A DNA stretch of 64,000 bases from an uncultured Eubacteriales bacterium. Lineage in GTDB: Bacteria > Bacillota > Clostridia > Oscillospirales > Acutalibacteraceae. The notes beneath the pieces are model-generated. The model did not search any database. It was given only the letters and a program-made list of their open reading frames with translations, and was not told where the DNA came from. This document shows, piece after piece, positions 33,663-40,786 of the stretch (positions are counted from its first letter, which is position 1; each line of letters starts with the position of its first letter). The position numbers were made by a program, and so were the translations under genes. Location of the stretch: assembly GCA_934561055.1 (NCBI GenBank), contig CAKTFN010000007.1, forward strand, positions 51,728-115,727, in the 5' to 3' direction.

Positions 33663-34823
33663 TTAGCAAGAAAAAAGATTTTTAAACCATTCAAAAATTT
33701 TAATAAAAAAATTCCTTATTTTGTCCGCAACCGACTGTTCAACGGTTTCTTGAGATTCTTGCGGAAAAAGAGCGTTGAAGCGGGACACCGCCTCCTCGTC
33801 GTCCGGCGAATAAACGTCAAAGTATGTAAGGCAATACGTCCGATAGTTTTCCGGCTCGTCCTCGTTAAGAACAAAAACACGAGAGCCGATATTTTTTCCG
33901 TGGTAGTCGTAAACACCGATTCCCGGCGTATTAATAATGTCGATTCCCTCACGGTGAACAACAAAGGCGTTTATATGGTCGTGACCCGAAACGGTTGCAA
34001 GAACGTCGCCCTGCCTTTTAAAAGCCTCAAACTGACCGTTGTTGTATTTCGGCGGACACGGCTCTTCGTTAATTTCTCCGACTGCGCCTTCTGGCAGCAC
34101 CCACTTTCCGTCAACCTTTTTAACCTCTTCAAAAATCTCCGGAACTATAATATGCTGAAAGCTGATTGCGGGAATATTCCTTCCGCCGTTTTGGCTGCGA
34201 AGGGCGGCGCAGGCGTTTTCGTACCATTTAATCTGATCCTTATGAACGCAGGCATAACCGCCGCCGATGGTTTCATCGTTATTTTCGCCCGAATCAAAGA
34301 ACCAAAGGTTGAAGGCCGTTCGGCTTTCGTCCGAGGAAAGAATCGGAAGATTGTAATTTCCGACTCTGTTTTTTGAAACAAAGCCCGCTTTTCCGACAAA
34401 GCAGGAATAAGTTTCATAAAAGCTCATCTGACGCTTTTTGTTGATTACGAGATTCATGTTGCTGTCGTGATTTCCGAAAACAATTGCAACGGGAACACCC
34501 TTCTTTTCAAAAATCGACATATACTCGTTGATTGCCAGCTTGACTTTTTTCATAGTGTAGATATCGGCGCCGAAGATGTTATCTCCGGTGAGAACAACAA
34601 GGTCGGGATTGACCTTTTCAAGCGTTTTTGAGATATAGTCCTTCGTCGTTCCGTTCATCGGGTATACGTCCTGAATGTCGCTGAAATTAAGAATCGTGAA
34701 CGTTTTATCGCTCCGGAATTTCAGCGTTTTTGAACCCTCTGCCCCGGCAAAAAGAGCCGAGGATGAAGCTAAAACAAGCACGCACAAAAACAAACTTATA
34801 AATTTTTTTACCGTTTTCTTCAT
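33663..34823 (-). CDS. Secreted calcineurin-like metallophosphoesterase with Phe-rich C-terminal tail
   Basis: A 386-residue exported phosphoesterase. A signal peptide (MKKTVKKFISLFLCVLVLAS, cleavage near AGA at about 27) precedes the metal-binding fold: NFSDIQD (Asp with Gln in place of the usual His), LTGDNIFG, VFGNHDSN, FQHI and VSGHDHINAF. The family includes secreted 5'-nucleotidase/acid phosphatase-like enzymes; the substrate is unknown. The last 23 residues (about 364-386) form an amphipathic aromatic helix containing FFIKIFEWFKNLF and a final Cys, separate from the catalytic domain. ATG follows AACGGAGGAGATTTT; promoter at 34858-34886. Confidence 0.88.
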   Translation of the reverse strand: MKKTVKKFISLFLCVLVLASSSALFAGAEGSKTLKFRSDKTFTILNFSDIQDVYPMNGTTKDYISKTLEKVNPDLVVLTGDNIFGADIYTMKKVKLAINEYMSIFEKKGVPVAIVFGNHDSNMNLVINKKRQMSFYETYSCFVGKAGFVSKNRVGNYNLPILSSDESRTAFNLWFFDSGENNDETIGGGYACVHKDQIKWYENACAALRSQNGGRNIPAISFQHIIVPEIFEEVKKVDGKWVLPEGAVGEINEEPCPPKYNNGQFEAFKRQGDVLATVSGHDHINAFVVHREGIDIINTPGIGVYDYHGKNIGSRVFVLNEDEPENYRTYCLTYFDVYSPDDEEAVSRFNALFPQESQETVEQSVADKIRNFFIKIFEWFKNLFSC

Positions 34824-34857
34824 AAAATCTCCTCCGTTAAGAATGTTTTATATTTTT

Positions 34858-34886
34858 ATTGTATCGCAAAAAACGACAAATGTCAA
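34858..34886 (-). promoter_or_regulatory. Sigma-A promoter of the metallophosphoesterase gene
   Basis: On the minus strand TTGACA (34886-34881) and TACAAT (34863-34858) are separated by 17 bases, 34 bases before the start codon. Confidence 0.75.
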
Positions 34887-34913
34887 CAACACGACACAAA
34901 ACTTTTTCGGTTT

Positions 34914-34948
34914 AAAAAAACGCCGTCGAACACTGATTTCGCACGGCG
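34914..34948 (-). terminator. Rho-independent terminator of the SulP-like/MBL unit
   Basis: On the minus strand CGCCGTGCGAA pairs with TTCGACGGCG and is followed by TTTTTTT, 14 bases past the MBL hydrolase stop. Confidence 0.8.
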
Positions 34949-34961
34949 CTATATCAAAATT

Positions 34962-35984
34962 TCACATTGCGTGTTCACTGAGAACGATTTCGTTGCCGTC
35001 CGTGAACGTTGCGATTATTCCGTTTCTGTTTACGCAAGAATAAATCGGAACCTTCGCCGTCACGGTGAGATTCCATTTTACGTTCGGATAAATCTTTCCG
35101 AGATAGTTCGTTACGATTGCGATTTTCGGAGTCAGCTTTTTAAGAAAGCTCCTTGAGGACGAGCCGAAGTAGCCGTGGTGACCGATTTTAAGAAGGTCAA
35201 CATGGCCGATTGAGTCGCCGTAATAACGCTCAAGTCCCGATTTTGCCGTGAAATCTGCGGCGAGAAAGGCCGTGCGCTCCCCCTTCGTCAGCTTCACGCC
35301 GACGCTTGAGGCGTTTTCTCCGTTGCCTTTAAGCTCCTGCGGAGTCACCGTGTTGAAAAACTTCACTTTGAAATCGCCGAACATGAACTCTTCGTCGGGA
35401 AGATTTTGAATTGTTGGAACCTTTTTTTCCTTCAGTGCGGCCATGATTGCGTCATAGGTTTGAGTGTTCCCCCAGCCTTCGCTTTCAAGACGTGTTCCGA
35501 CGCTTCTGTCAAAAACCTTGAAAAACGCCTTGTCAATCACGATATCGTCGTTTTTAATTATCTCTTCAAAATTTCCGTAATGGTCATAATGGCAGTGCGT
35601 TCCGAGAATAAAATCAAGATGAACCTTTCCGTCCTCTTTTGTCGCAACCTTTTTGAGATAGTTTATAACATCGTCACGATAGCCGTGATATTCGGTTTTC
35701 TTCCTCGGGTTATGATTTCCCTCTCCGGAATCGACAAGGGCAAAATGTCCGTTGCTTTCAATGAGAATGCAGTCGGAGTTTGCCGTGTTGAGAAAATGGA
35801 TGCGATCGTTGCCGTTTTTGAGGTCAAATGTTTCCTCGGAAAACGTATATTCCTTTTCGTATTTATTGCAAAGAACGAGGGTATAAATATCGAGAAGAAA
35901 AACAGACGTCATTATGAAAACCATAATCACCGTTGCAATTTTTTTTGCCCTTTGTTTTCCGTTTAAAGTCTTTTTTTCTTTCAT
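34962..35984 (-). CDS. Membrane-anchored metallo-beta-lactamase fold hydrolase (ComEC-hydrolase type)
   Basis: A 340-residue protein with one N-terminal membrane anchor (about 15-38, VIMVFIMTSVFLLDIYTLVL) and an outward MBL domain. The metal motif THCHYDHYG (HxHxDH), preceded by DCILIESNGHFALVDSG, and later GHHGYFGSSSRSFL match the ComEC/Rec2-associated hydrolase group, members of which can be nucleases or phosphodiesterases. No ComEC channel is fused to it. The ATG follows GGGAGGATGAAAAA and overlaps the upstream membrane-protein stop by 4 bases (ATGA), so the two are coupled. Substrate unknown. Confidence 0.85.
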   Translation of the reverse strand: MKEKKTLNGKQRAKKIATVIMVFIMTSVFLLDIYTLVLCNKYEKEYTFSEETFDLKNGNDRIHFLNTANSDCILIESNGHFALVDSGEGNHNPRKKTEYHGYRDDVINYLKKVATKEDGKVHLDFILGTHCHYDHYGNFEEIIKNDDIVIDKAFFKVFDRSVGTRLESEGWGNTQTYDAIMAALKEKKVPTIQNLPDEEFMFGDFKVKFFNTVTPQELKGNGENASSVGVKLTKGERTAFLAADFTAKSGLERYYGDSIGHVDLLKIGHHGYFGSSSRSFLKKLTPKIAIVTNYLGKIYPNVKWNLTVTAKVPIYSCVNRNGIIATFTDGNEIVLSEHAM

Positions 35985-37138
35985 TTTTTCATCCTCCCGA
36001 ATGCGGCGGAAATCAGTACGCAGATGAGCGACGCCGTGAACACATCGGCAAAAACAAAGCCGAGCGCACAGACGAAAAAGGAAACGATTCCGATTATGCT
36101 GCGTTCCTTGAAGGCAGGGGCGGCAAGCCTGAATTCAACGCTTTTCCACGCCGAAACGATGAAAACAACCGCAAGCGAATGAAGCGGAATTCTTGAAATG
36201 AGCGCCGGACAGAAAACGGCAAAAAGCGTTGTCACCGCAAGAGCGGTAACCGCGGAAACGGGCGTATAAACCGTAATTTCGCTTTCGGTTGCCGGAAGTC
36301 CGCCGAAAAGCGAAGAAACGCTTCCCTGTGAAGCGGAAACAATCGAATTCTTTTTTTGAAGCGGTTTGAAAAGAGCGAAAATAACAGCTATGGCAAACGC
36401 TCCCTTCAAAACGAAGAGAATACTCTCTCCTTCAGAAACCGCCGAAAAATCCGCAATCGGGAAAAACGCTTTGAAGCCCGAAAGTGCTTTCATATCCGAA
36501 AGCGCACCGACTTCAAGAATCGGCGTTGATTCTCCGTCCGGATTGAGAAAGAGGTTGAGCAAAAGCGGAACGGCAACCGAAAAAACTTCTGCCGGAAGAT
36601 ACTTTGAAAGCTTTTTGAACTTTCTCGGATAGGTTATCATCGCAAAAAGAGTTATTGTTCCGTAAAATACGCCTCGCCAATTCGGATGGAAGCCGAGATA
36701 GCGGTAATTTTTGAGAATTTCAAACGTATATGCTCCGGTTGCACCGATTCCGAAATAATACGTCGTCAAAAGTGCCGTCACGGAAAAGGCAAGACCGAAG
36801 CCCGCACCGGCTCTGACTTCGGGCGAAAATCCGATTTCTTTCGGCGAAAGCGAAAGAAGAAGAAAAAGTACCGAACCGGCAAGAACCGCAAGCGGCAAGC
36901 CGCCTTTTCCAACGGTTCCGGCAACAAAAATCAGCGGAACAATAAGAAAAGTGTTCGGAGCGAGTATTTTTTTATCGAGAGAAACCGAAACCGCCGCGCA
37001 GAAAACAGCCGTTATGAGAGCGTAATACACGTTCATCGAAAGGCAGGAGCAGGCCGCAAGGGCGCAAAAGAAGATTTTTCCCGCCGCCGTAAGACCGAAA
37101 TCGGTTTCGGTAAGTATTTTTCTTTGTTGTTCTTTCAT
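35981..37138 (-). CDS. Reduced SulP-like membrane transporter without STAS domain
   Basis: A 385-residue polytopic membrane protein with about ten hydrophobic segments. I see distant likeness to SulP anion transporters: YPRKFKKLSKYLPAEVFSVA resembles the segment after helix 6, FGGLPATESEITVYTPVSA resembles the GGLPATGAIART loop, and IPLHSLAVVFIVSAWKSVEF resembles the last-helix region. It ends without the cytoplasmic STAS domain and lacks clear N-terminal SulP motifs, so the assignment is tentative. It is coupled by a 4-base overlap to the MBL hydrolase gene. ATG follows AAGGTGTAGCTG; promoter with an inverted repeat lies upstream. Confidence 0.55.
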   Translation of the reverse strand: MKEQQRKILTETDFGLTAAGKIFFCALAACSCLSMNVYYALITAVFCAAVSVSLDKKILAPNTFLIVPLIFVAGTVGKGGLPLAVLAGSVLFLLLSLSPKEIGFSPEVRAGAGFGLAFSVTALLTTYYFGIGATGAYTFEILKNYRYLGFHPNWRGVFYGTITLFAMITYPRKFKKLSKYLPAEVFSVAVPLLLNLFLNPDGESTPILEVGALSDMKALSGFKAFFPIADFSAVSEGESILFVLKGAFAIAVIFALFKPLQKKNSIVSASQGSVSSLFGGLPATESEITVYTPVSAVTALAVTTLFAVFCPALISRIPLHSLAVVFIVSAWKSVEFRLAAPAFKERSIIGIVSFFVCALGFVFADVFTASLICVLISAAFGRMKK

Positions 37139-37171
37139 CAGCTACACCTTGTATCATCAAAATCAGCTAAT

Positions 37172-37214
37172 ACTATACACGATTTATACAAAAATAGCAA
37201 GTCTTTTTTGTATA
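37172..37214 (-). promoter_or_regulatory. Promoter with perfect 10-base inverted repeat before the SulP-like gene
   Basis: On the minus strand TTGCTA (37200-37195) and TATAGT (37177-37172) are 17 bases apart. A perfect inverted repeat with 10-base arms and a 10-base centre, TATACAAAAA (37185-37194) and TTTTTGTATA (37205-37214), straddles the -35 box. It looks like a repressor site; the regulator is not identifiable here. Confidence 0.6.
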
Positions 37215-37321
37215 GACTGATAAAAAATACGCTCGAAAGCAAGGGCAAATTTTTTTGCTTTCGCTTCCTTTTTTTGCCGTTTGCGGCGAAGCGCAAACCG
37301 AAATTCACCTTGAAAAGCGCA

Positions 37322-37367
37322 AAAAAATCCCCTCGCAAAAGCGTTCGCTTCGGCCTTTTGCGAGGGG
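37322..37367 (-). terminator. Strong terminator of the conserved hypothetical gene
   Basis: CCCCTCGCAAAAG (37329-37341) pairs perfectly with CTTTTGCGAGGGG (37355-37367). On the minus strand the stem runs into ATTTTTTT, 7 bases past the stop codon at 37374. The plus strand also has a T run, so it may work both ways. Confidence 0.85.
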
Positions 37368-37373
37368 CGTTTT

Positions 37374-37922
37374 TTATGTTTCGCTTGCGATTTGAACGAT
37401 GTTGTTAATCACAAACTGCTGGGCTGCGGCGTTATATACCGTTTTTTTATACGGTACACCGGTAAAGCTGACCGCATCGACGGTGAAAATTCCGATCGAC
37501 TCGCCTTTGGGCGTCGCCTGTTTCACCCTTTTGTCTTTGACGATGTTTTCGGAAAGATAGCCCCCGTCAAGAAGCCACGTTCCGATCCTCGCCGCCGAAA
37601 CCTTTTTTACGCCTTCGTCAAGCACGGCCGCAATACGCTTTGCAATGATTGAAACGCCGACCGCCTCTTCCGAAACTTCAACCGCAGAAAGCTGTTCTTC
37701 CGTGATTGAAAACGCTTTTGTGCGAACAACGGTTTTCTTCACTTCTCCGCCGTTGTCAATCACCTTTTTGAGAACGTCGGAAACATAAAACAAACAGCGG
37801 CTGATTCGGACGTTGTTAAGCACACTGTCATCATGAATTTCAAAGTCGGTAATAGGATCGATTCCGTTTGCGAGTTTTTCAACATACATCTTTGCTCTTT
37901 GGAGCGTTTCGAGTTCCGTCAT
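37374..37922 (-). CDS. Conserved Clostridia hypothetical protein
   Basis: A 182-residue cytoplasmic protein without membrane segments or recognised catalytic motif. The N-terminal half, ETLQRAKMYVEKLANGIDP then NNVRISRCLFYVSDVLKKVI, is a pattern I have seen in unnamed Clostridia proteins. A middle stretch (SITEEQLSAVEVSEEAVGVS, RIGTWLLDGGYL) looks like a small helical DNA-interacting or adaptor domain, but that is a guess. It forms its own unit with promoter (37961-37989) and terminator. ATG follows TTGAGGATGAAGAAAA. Function unknown. Confidence 0.75.
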   Translation of the reverse strand: MTELETLQRAKMYVEKLANGIDPITDFEIHDDSVLNNVRISRCLFYVSDVLKKVIDNGGEVKKTVVRTKAFSITEEQLSAVEVSEEAVGVSIIAKRIAAVLDEGVKKVSAARIGTWLLDGGYLSENIVKDKRVKQATPKGESIGIFTVDAVSFTGVPYKKTVYNAAAQQFVINNIVQIASET

Positions 37923-37960
37923 TTTTCTTCATCCTCAAAAAATTATTTTACTTCAAAGTC

Positions 37961-37989
37961 AGTATACAATATACTTTTCTTTCATTCAA
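37961..37989 (-). promoter_or_regulatory. Sigma-A type promoter of the conserved hypothetical gene
   Basis: On the minus strand TTGAAT (37989-37984) and TATACT (37966-37961) are 17 bases apart, 39 bases before the start. It lies directly downstream of sigE. Confidence 0.65.
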
Positions 37990-38015
37990 GCGAAAACAGC
38001 GAAATTTTCTTTGCT

Positions 38016-38735
38016 TCAGCTGATTTTTTCAAGCTCTTTTCTCAAATTTTCGATTATTCTCTTTTCAAGTCTTGAAATATAACTTTGAGAAATTCCGAGC
38101 ATATCGGCAACCTGCTTCTGAGTATACTCTTTTGAGCCGAAAAGACCGAAGCGCATTGTCATAATCGCTTTTTCACGTTCGTCAAGCTTTTCAACAACGG
38201 CAAGAAGCTGATTTTGTTCGTCACGCATTTCAAGGTCACGGCCGACGGCGTCGCTGTCGCTTCCGAGAACATCGGACAAAAGAAGCTCGTTTCCGTCCCA
38301 GTCAACGTTCAGCGGTTCTTCAATCGAAACCTCGTTTTTTCTGTTCGACGTTTTGCGAAGGTACATCAAAATTTCGTTTTCAATGCAGCGTGAAGCATAG
38401 GTCGCAAGCTTGATTTTCTTTTCCGGGCAAAATGTATTCACGGCTTTAATCAACCCGACCGTTCCGATTGAAACGAGGTCTTCGATTCCGATTCCTGTGT
38501 TTTCAAATTTTCGGGCGATGTAAACCACGAGCCGGAGATTGTGAACAACAAGCTTTTCACGGTTGGAATTGTCTCCGTTTTCAATCTGTTCAAGAATTTC
38601 CGCTTCCTGCTTTTTTCCGAGCGGTGGCGGAAGCGTTTGAGAACCGTTGACATAAAAAAACTCGCTGTCGGCACCGATGAATATTAAAAAGCGGCGTTTG
38701 AGCCAAAAAAGCGCAAGTTTTAAATTCGAGAGCAT
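38016..38735 (-). CDS. sigE: Sporulation sigma factor sigma-E (pro-sigma-E)
   Basis: Mother-cell specific early sporulation sigma factor, 239 residues. It begins with a hydrophobic/basic pro-sequence (LKLALFWLKRRFLIFIG) that must be cleaved by SpoIIGA, followed by the conserved LPPPLGKKQEAEILEQI. Region 2 shows VVHNLRLVVYIARKFENTG and GLIKAVNTF; region 4 has ADMLGISQSYISRLEKR. Start overlaps spoIIGA by 16 bases, and AAGGAGGAGAGGTTTC precedes the ATG. The pair shows that the lineage carries the endospore programme; whether this organism still sporulates cannot be judged from this window. Confidence 0.97.
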   Translation of the reverse strand: MLSNLKLALFWLKRRFLIFIGADSEFFYVNGSQTLPPPLGKKQEAEILEQIENGDNSNREKLVVHNLRLVVYIARKFENTGIGIEDLVSIGTVGLIKAVNTFCPEKKIKLATYASRCIENEILMYLRKTSNRKNEVSIEEPLNVDWDGNELLLSDVLGSDSDAVGRDLEMRDEQNQLLAVVEKLDEREKAIMTMRFGLFGSKEYTQKQVADMLGISQSYISRLEKRIIENLRKELEKIS

Positions 38736-39577
38736 GAAACCTCTCCTCCTTTTTCATGAATATCTTCAAAGAGAGCCGGATGCAAAAGCGCACCGAACTC
38801 GGAATTTCTGATTCGGTTTTCCGTAACCGCAACATAAACATCGTTCGTCCTCTTTTTTATTCTCACCCCCGTGATATTCACAAAATCGGGACGGAACGCT
38901 TTGAGAACGCTTTCGCCCGAAACGGACGAACACGGAACAAGCCGGAGCTTTTCGTTTTCAATTTCAAATTTGTCTTCAAAAATCTTTTTTTCGCAAACAA
39001 TGACCGGAAGCGAAGAAAACGGTTCAAAAAGCGAATTTCCGGTATCAAGAAGAGCTTTGCAGCAAAACGTCTTTCCGCCGCACCCGATTTCAAGCTCAAA
39101 AACGCTGCCGGGCGAGGATTTCATTTTCAAAAGAGAACTTCCGAGACTGACGATTCCGTAACATGCGGCGGTATAAACAATCAGCGTAACGGCGTCGATG
39201 TCAAAGTAAACTATTCCGCCGAAATAAAGCATCGACTTCGGTGCAAAAAGGAACCACAGCGCAAACATCAGCCCGGCAAAAACAAAATTCACAAGAAAAA
39301 AGCCGAGACAGAGCCGAAAGAACTTTTTCCTTTCAAACGGATAATACGCCGCAAAAAGAAGAAGAAAACAGCAAACGATTCTATAAACCGCAATTGTAAA
39401 ATTTGAAACTCCGTCAAAAAGAACAATGAATGAAAAAGCACCGCCGAGAAGCGCCGAAAGAACCGCTCTGAGCCTTTTCGTTTTTGTTCGGCAAAGAAGG
39501 TCCGTCGAACGAAGGAGCGCATAAGTCACATAAGTATTTATAATAAAAAGAATATCCGCATAAACAACCTGTGTCAT
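38720..39577 (-). CDS. spoIIGA: Sigma-E processing peptidase SpoIIGA
   Basis: Membrane-embedded aspartic protease that cleaves pro-sigma-E at the septum. The 285-residue protein has five N-terminal membrane segments starting MTQVVYADILFIINTYVTYA, then a C-terminal protease domain with the catalytic DTG in CKALLDTGNSLFEPFSSLP and the conserved VPCSSVSGES. The ATG at 39577 is preferred to an in-frame GTG three codons earlier, because the GGTGAT there acts as the Shine-Dalgarno. Directly upstream of sigE with overlap, the standard operon. Confidence 0.93.
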   Translation of the reverse strand: MTQVVYADILFIINTYVTYALLRSTDLLCRTKTKRLRAVLSALLGGAFSFIVLFDGVSNFTIAVYRIVCCFLLLFAAYYPFERKKFFRLCLGFFLVNFVFAGLMFALWFLFAPKSMLYFGGIVYFDIDAVTLIVYTAACYGIVSLGSSLLKMKSSPGSVFELEIGCGGKTFCCKALLDTGNSLFEPFSSLPVIVCEKKIFEDKFEIENEKLRLVPCSSVSGESVLKAFRPDFVNITGVRIKKRTNDVYVAVTENRIRNSEFGALLHPALFEDIHEKGGEVSCSRI

Positions 39578-39597
39578 TTTTATCACCGTTTTTATTA

Positions 39598-39631
39598 TAA
39601 AAAAACGTTCCGGCGAAAAAAGTCGGAACGT
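39598..39631 (-). terminator. Terminator-like hairpin just before spoIIGA
   Basis: On the minus strand ACGTTCCG (39631-39624) pairs with CGGAACGT (39612-39605) and is followed by seven Ts and TATAAT. It lies only about 20 bases before the spoIIGA start, so it would stop incoming minus-strand transcription or act as an attenuator. Confidence 0.6.
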
Positions 39632-39660
39632 GAAGAGAATAAAAATCTTTATCAGGGCTA

Positions 39661-39689
39661 TTGAAGAAAGCGGAAAATAATGCTATAAT
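39661..39689 (+). promoter_or_regulatory. Sigma-A promoter of the 30-residue peptide gene
   Basis: TTGAAG (39661-39666) and a perfect TATAAT (39684-39689) are 17 bases apart, 36 bases before the peptide start codon. Confidence 0.75.
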
Positions 39690-39725
39690 CCGGATATAAA
39701 CCAAACATTGAAAGGGATGAAAGAA

Positions 39726-39818
39726 ATGGACGGATTTGATCTTTCGGTTTTTTTGCATGACCTCAGAGTCTTTTTTGAAGAGTTTTTTGAAGCTCTCAAA
39801 AAAATGTTTGAAAAATAA
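39726..39818 (+). CDS. 30-residue Phe-rich amphipathic peptide
   Basis: A tiny gene with all signals of expression: promoter at 39661-39689, AAAGGGATGAAAGAA before the ATG, a 30-codon frame and a strong terminator at 39837. The peptide starts MDGFDLSVF and contains HDLRVFFEEFFEALKKMF. It is rich in Phe (seven) with alternating acidic and basic residues, so it should form an amphipathic helix with an aromatic face; there is no signal peptide. It is divergent from spoIIGA-sigE. I do not recognise a named family. It could be a membrane-surface peptide, a small regulator or a toxin-like peptide. Confidence 0.7.
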   Translation: MDGFDLSVFLHDLRVFFEEFFEALKKMFEK

Positions 39819-39836
39819 TCGAACTTAAACAAAAAA

Positions 39837-39880
39837 CGGGACTTCGCAACTGAAAATTGCGAGGTCCCGTTTTTCTTTTT
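39837..39880. terminator. Bidirectional terminator between the peptide and SGNH genes
   Basis: GGGACTTCGCAA (39838-39849) pairs with TTGCGAGGTCCC (39857-39868) with two mismatches; the plus side continues GTTTTTCTTTTT and the minus side GTTTTTTG. It serves the peptide gene and the SGNH hydrolase gene. Confidence 0.8.
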
Positions 39881-39890
39881 GTTTTTGAAA

Positions 39891-40721
39891 TTATTTAATG
39901 TTCCAAAGTATGTTTGCGAATTTACATGTAGCAAGGAAAAATTTTCTCATCATCTTTGAGCCTTTGTCTTTTCCTTCTGCAATGACGACAATCGTTTCCG
40001 CACTTTCAAGTCCGGCGTTTCTCAGTGTGTCAAGAATAACTTGTGCGATAACCCTGTTTCCTTCCGCACTCGGATGAATGAAGTCGCAGGCAATAAGCTT
40101 AGGGTCGGCGGAAAAAGCGGCGGCAACATCGGCAATAACATAACTTTCCGGGTTTTCTTCAAGGCAGTCAAAATACGCCGCATTGAGACGGTCAACGCCG
40201 TTTTGGAACGTTTTGCGAATCGCTCCGGGCACCGGATTGTAAAGAGTTTGAACAACAATTAGGACATCGCTGTTATACTCTTTTATTGTCGAAATTATTT
40301 TTCTGAAATCGACCTTGAAATTTTCAACGATTTTTTCGATTTCCGTGTACTTGTTAAGCACACCGACCTGAAAAACGAGCTTCGCAATGTTACTGTGCAA
40401 AAAGTTGTTTCCGCCGATTGAAATACTGATGATGTCCGCCTCTTCAATATCGGTTTTCACTTCCGGTTCGCCGATTTTTTGCAGCATATTCTTTGTTGTA
40501 TGTCCCGGAACGGCATCGTTTTTGTAATTATAACCGTTTGAATCGGCAACGATTTTTCCGAACGAAGCCTCTTCGGGATTTTTAAGTCCCAAACCGTAGC
40601 CGATCGAATCGCCGAGAACAAGGTAATTCTTGACGTCTAAAGCAAAAGCTCCGATTGAAAGAATCGAAAGAAGCATTGAAAGCGCAAGAATCACCGAAAG
40701 AAATTTTTTTGTTGTTTTCAT
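39891..40721 (-). CDS. Secreted SGNH/GDSL hydrolase
   Basis: A 276-residue exported esterase/lipase-like protein. The signal peptide is MKTTKKFLSVILALSMLLSI with cleavage near AFA (about 26). SGNH blocks are clear: catalytic Ser in YLVLGDSIGYGLG, Gly block in EADIISISIGGNNFL, and the catalytic DFIHPSAEGNRVI Asp-His pair. The ester substrate is unknown; cell-wall or dietary glycans are plausible. The ATG at 40721 follows AAAAGGGTGAAAAT; six codons further upstream is an unsupported start. The C-terminal tail KFFLATCKFANILW is again aromatic. Confidence 0.88.
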   Translation of the reverse strand: MKTTKKFLSVILALSMLLSILSIGAFALDVKNYLVLGDSIGYGLGLKNPEEASFGKIVADSNGYNYKNDAVPGHTTKNMLQKIGEPEVKTDIEEADIISISIGGNNFLHSNIAKLVFQVGVLNKYTEIEKIVENFKVDFRKIISTIKEYNSDVLIVVQTLYNPVPGAIRKTFQNGVDRLNAAYFDCLEENPESYVIADVAAAFSADPKLIACDFIHPSAEGNRVIAQVILDTLRNAGLESAETIVVIAEGKDKGSKMMRKFFLATCKFANILWNIK

Positions 40722-40757
40722 ATTTTCACCCTTTTTCAAAAATTTTCCGTTTTTTTA

Positions 40758-40786
40758 AATTTATCACCGAATACGAAATTTGTCAA
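40758..40786 (-). promoter_or_regulatory. Sigma-A promoter of the SGNH hydrolase gene
   Basis: On the minus strand TTGACA (40786-40781) and TAAATT (40763-40758) are 17 bases apart; the -35 box overlaps the comEC stop codon. Confidence 0.7.

Noticed and set aside
37139..37338. Short frames around 37138-37408 on both strands
   Set aside because: They cover the promoter, inverted repeat and terminator; no ribosome binding site and no conserved motif.
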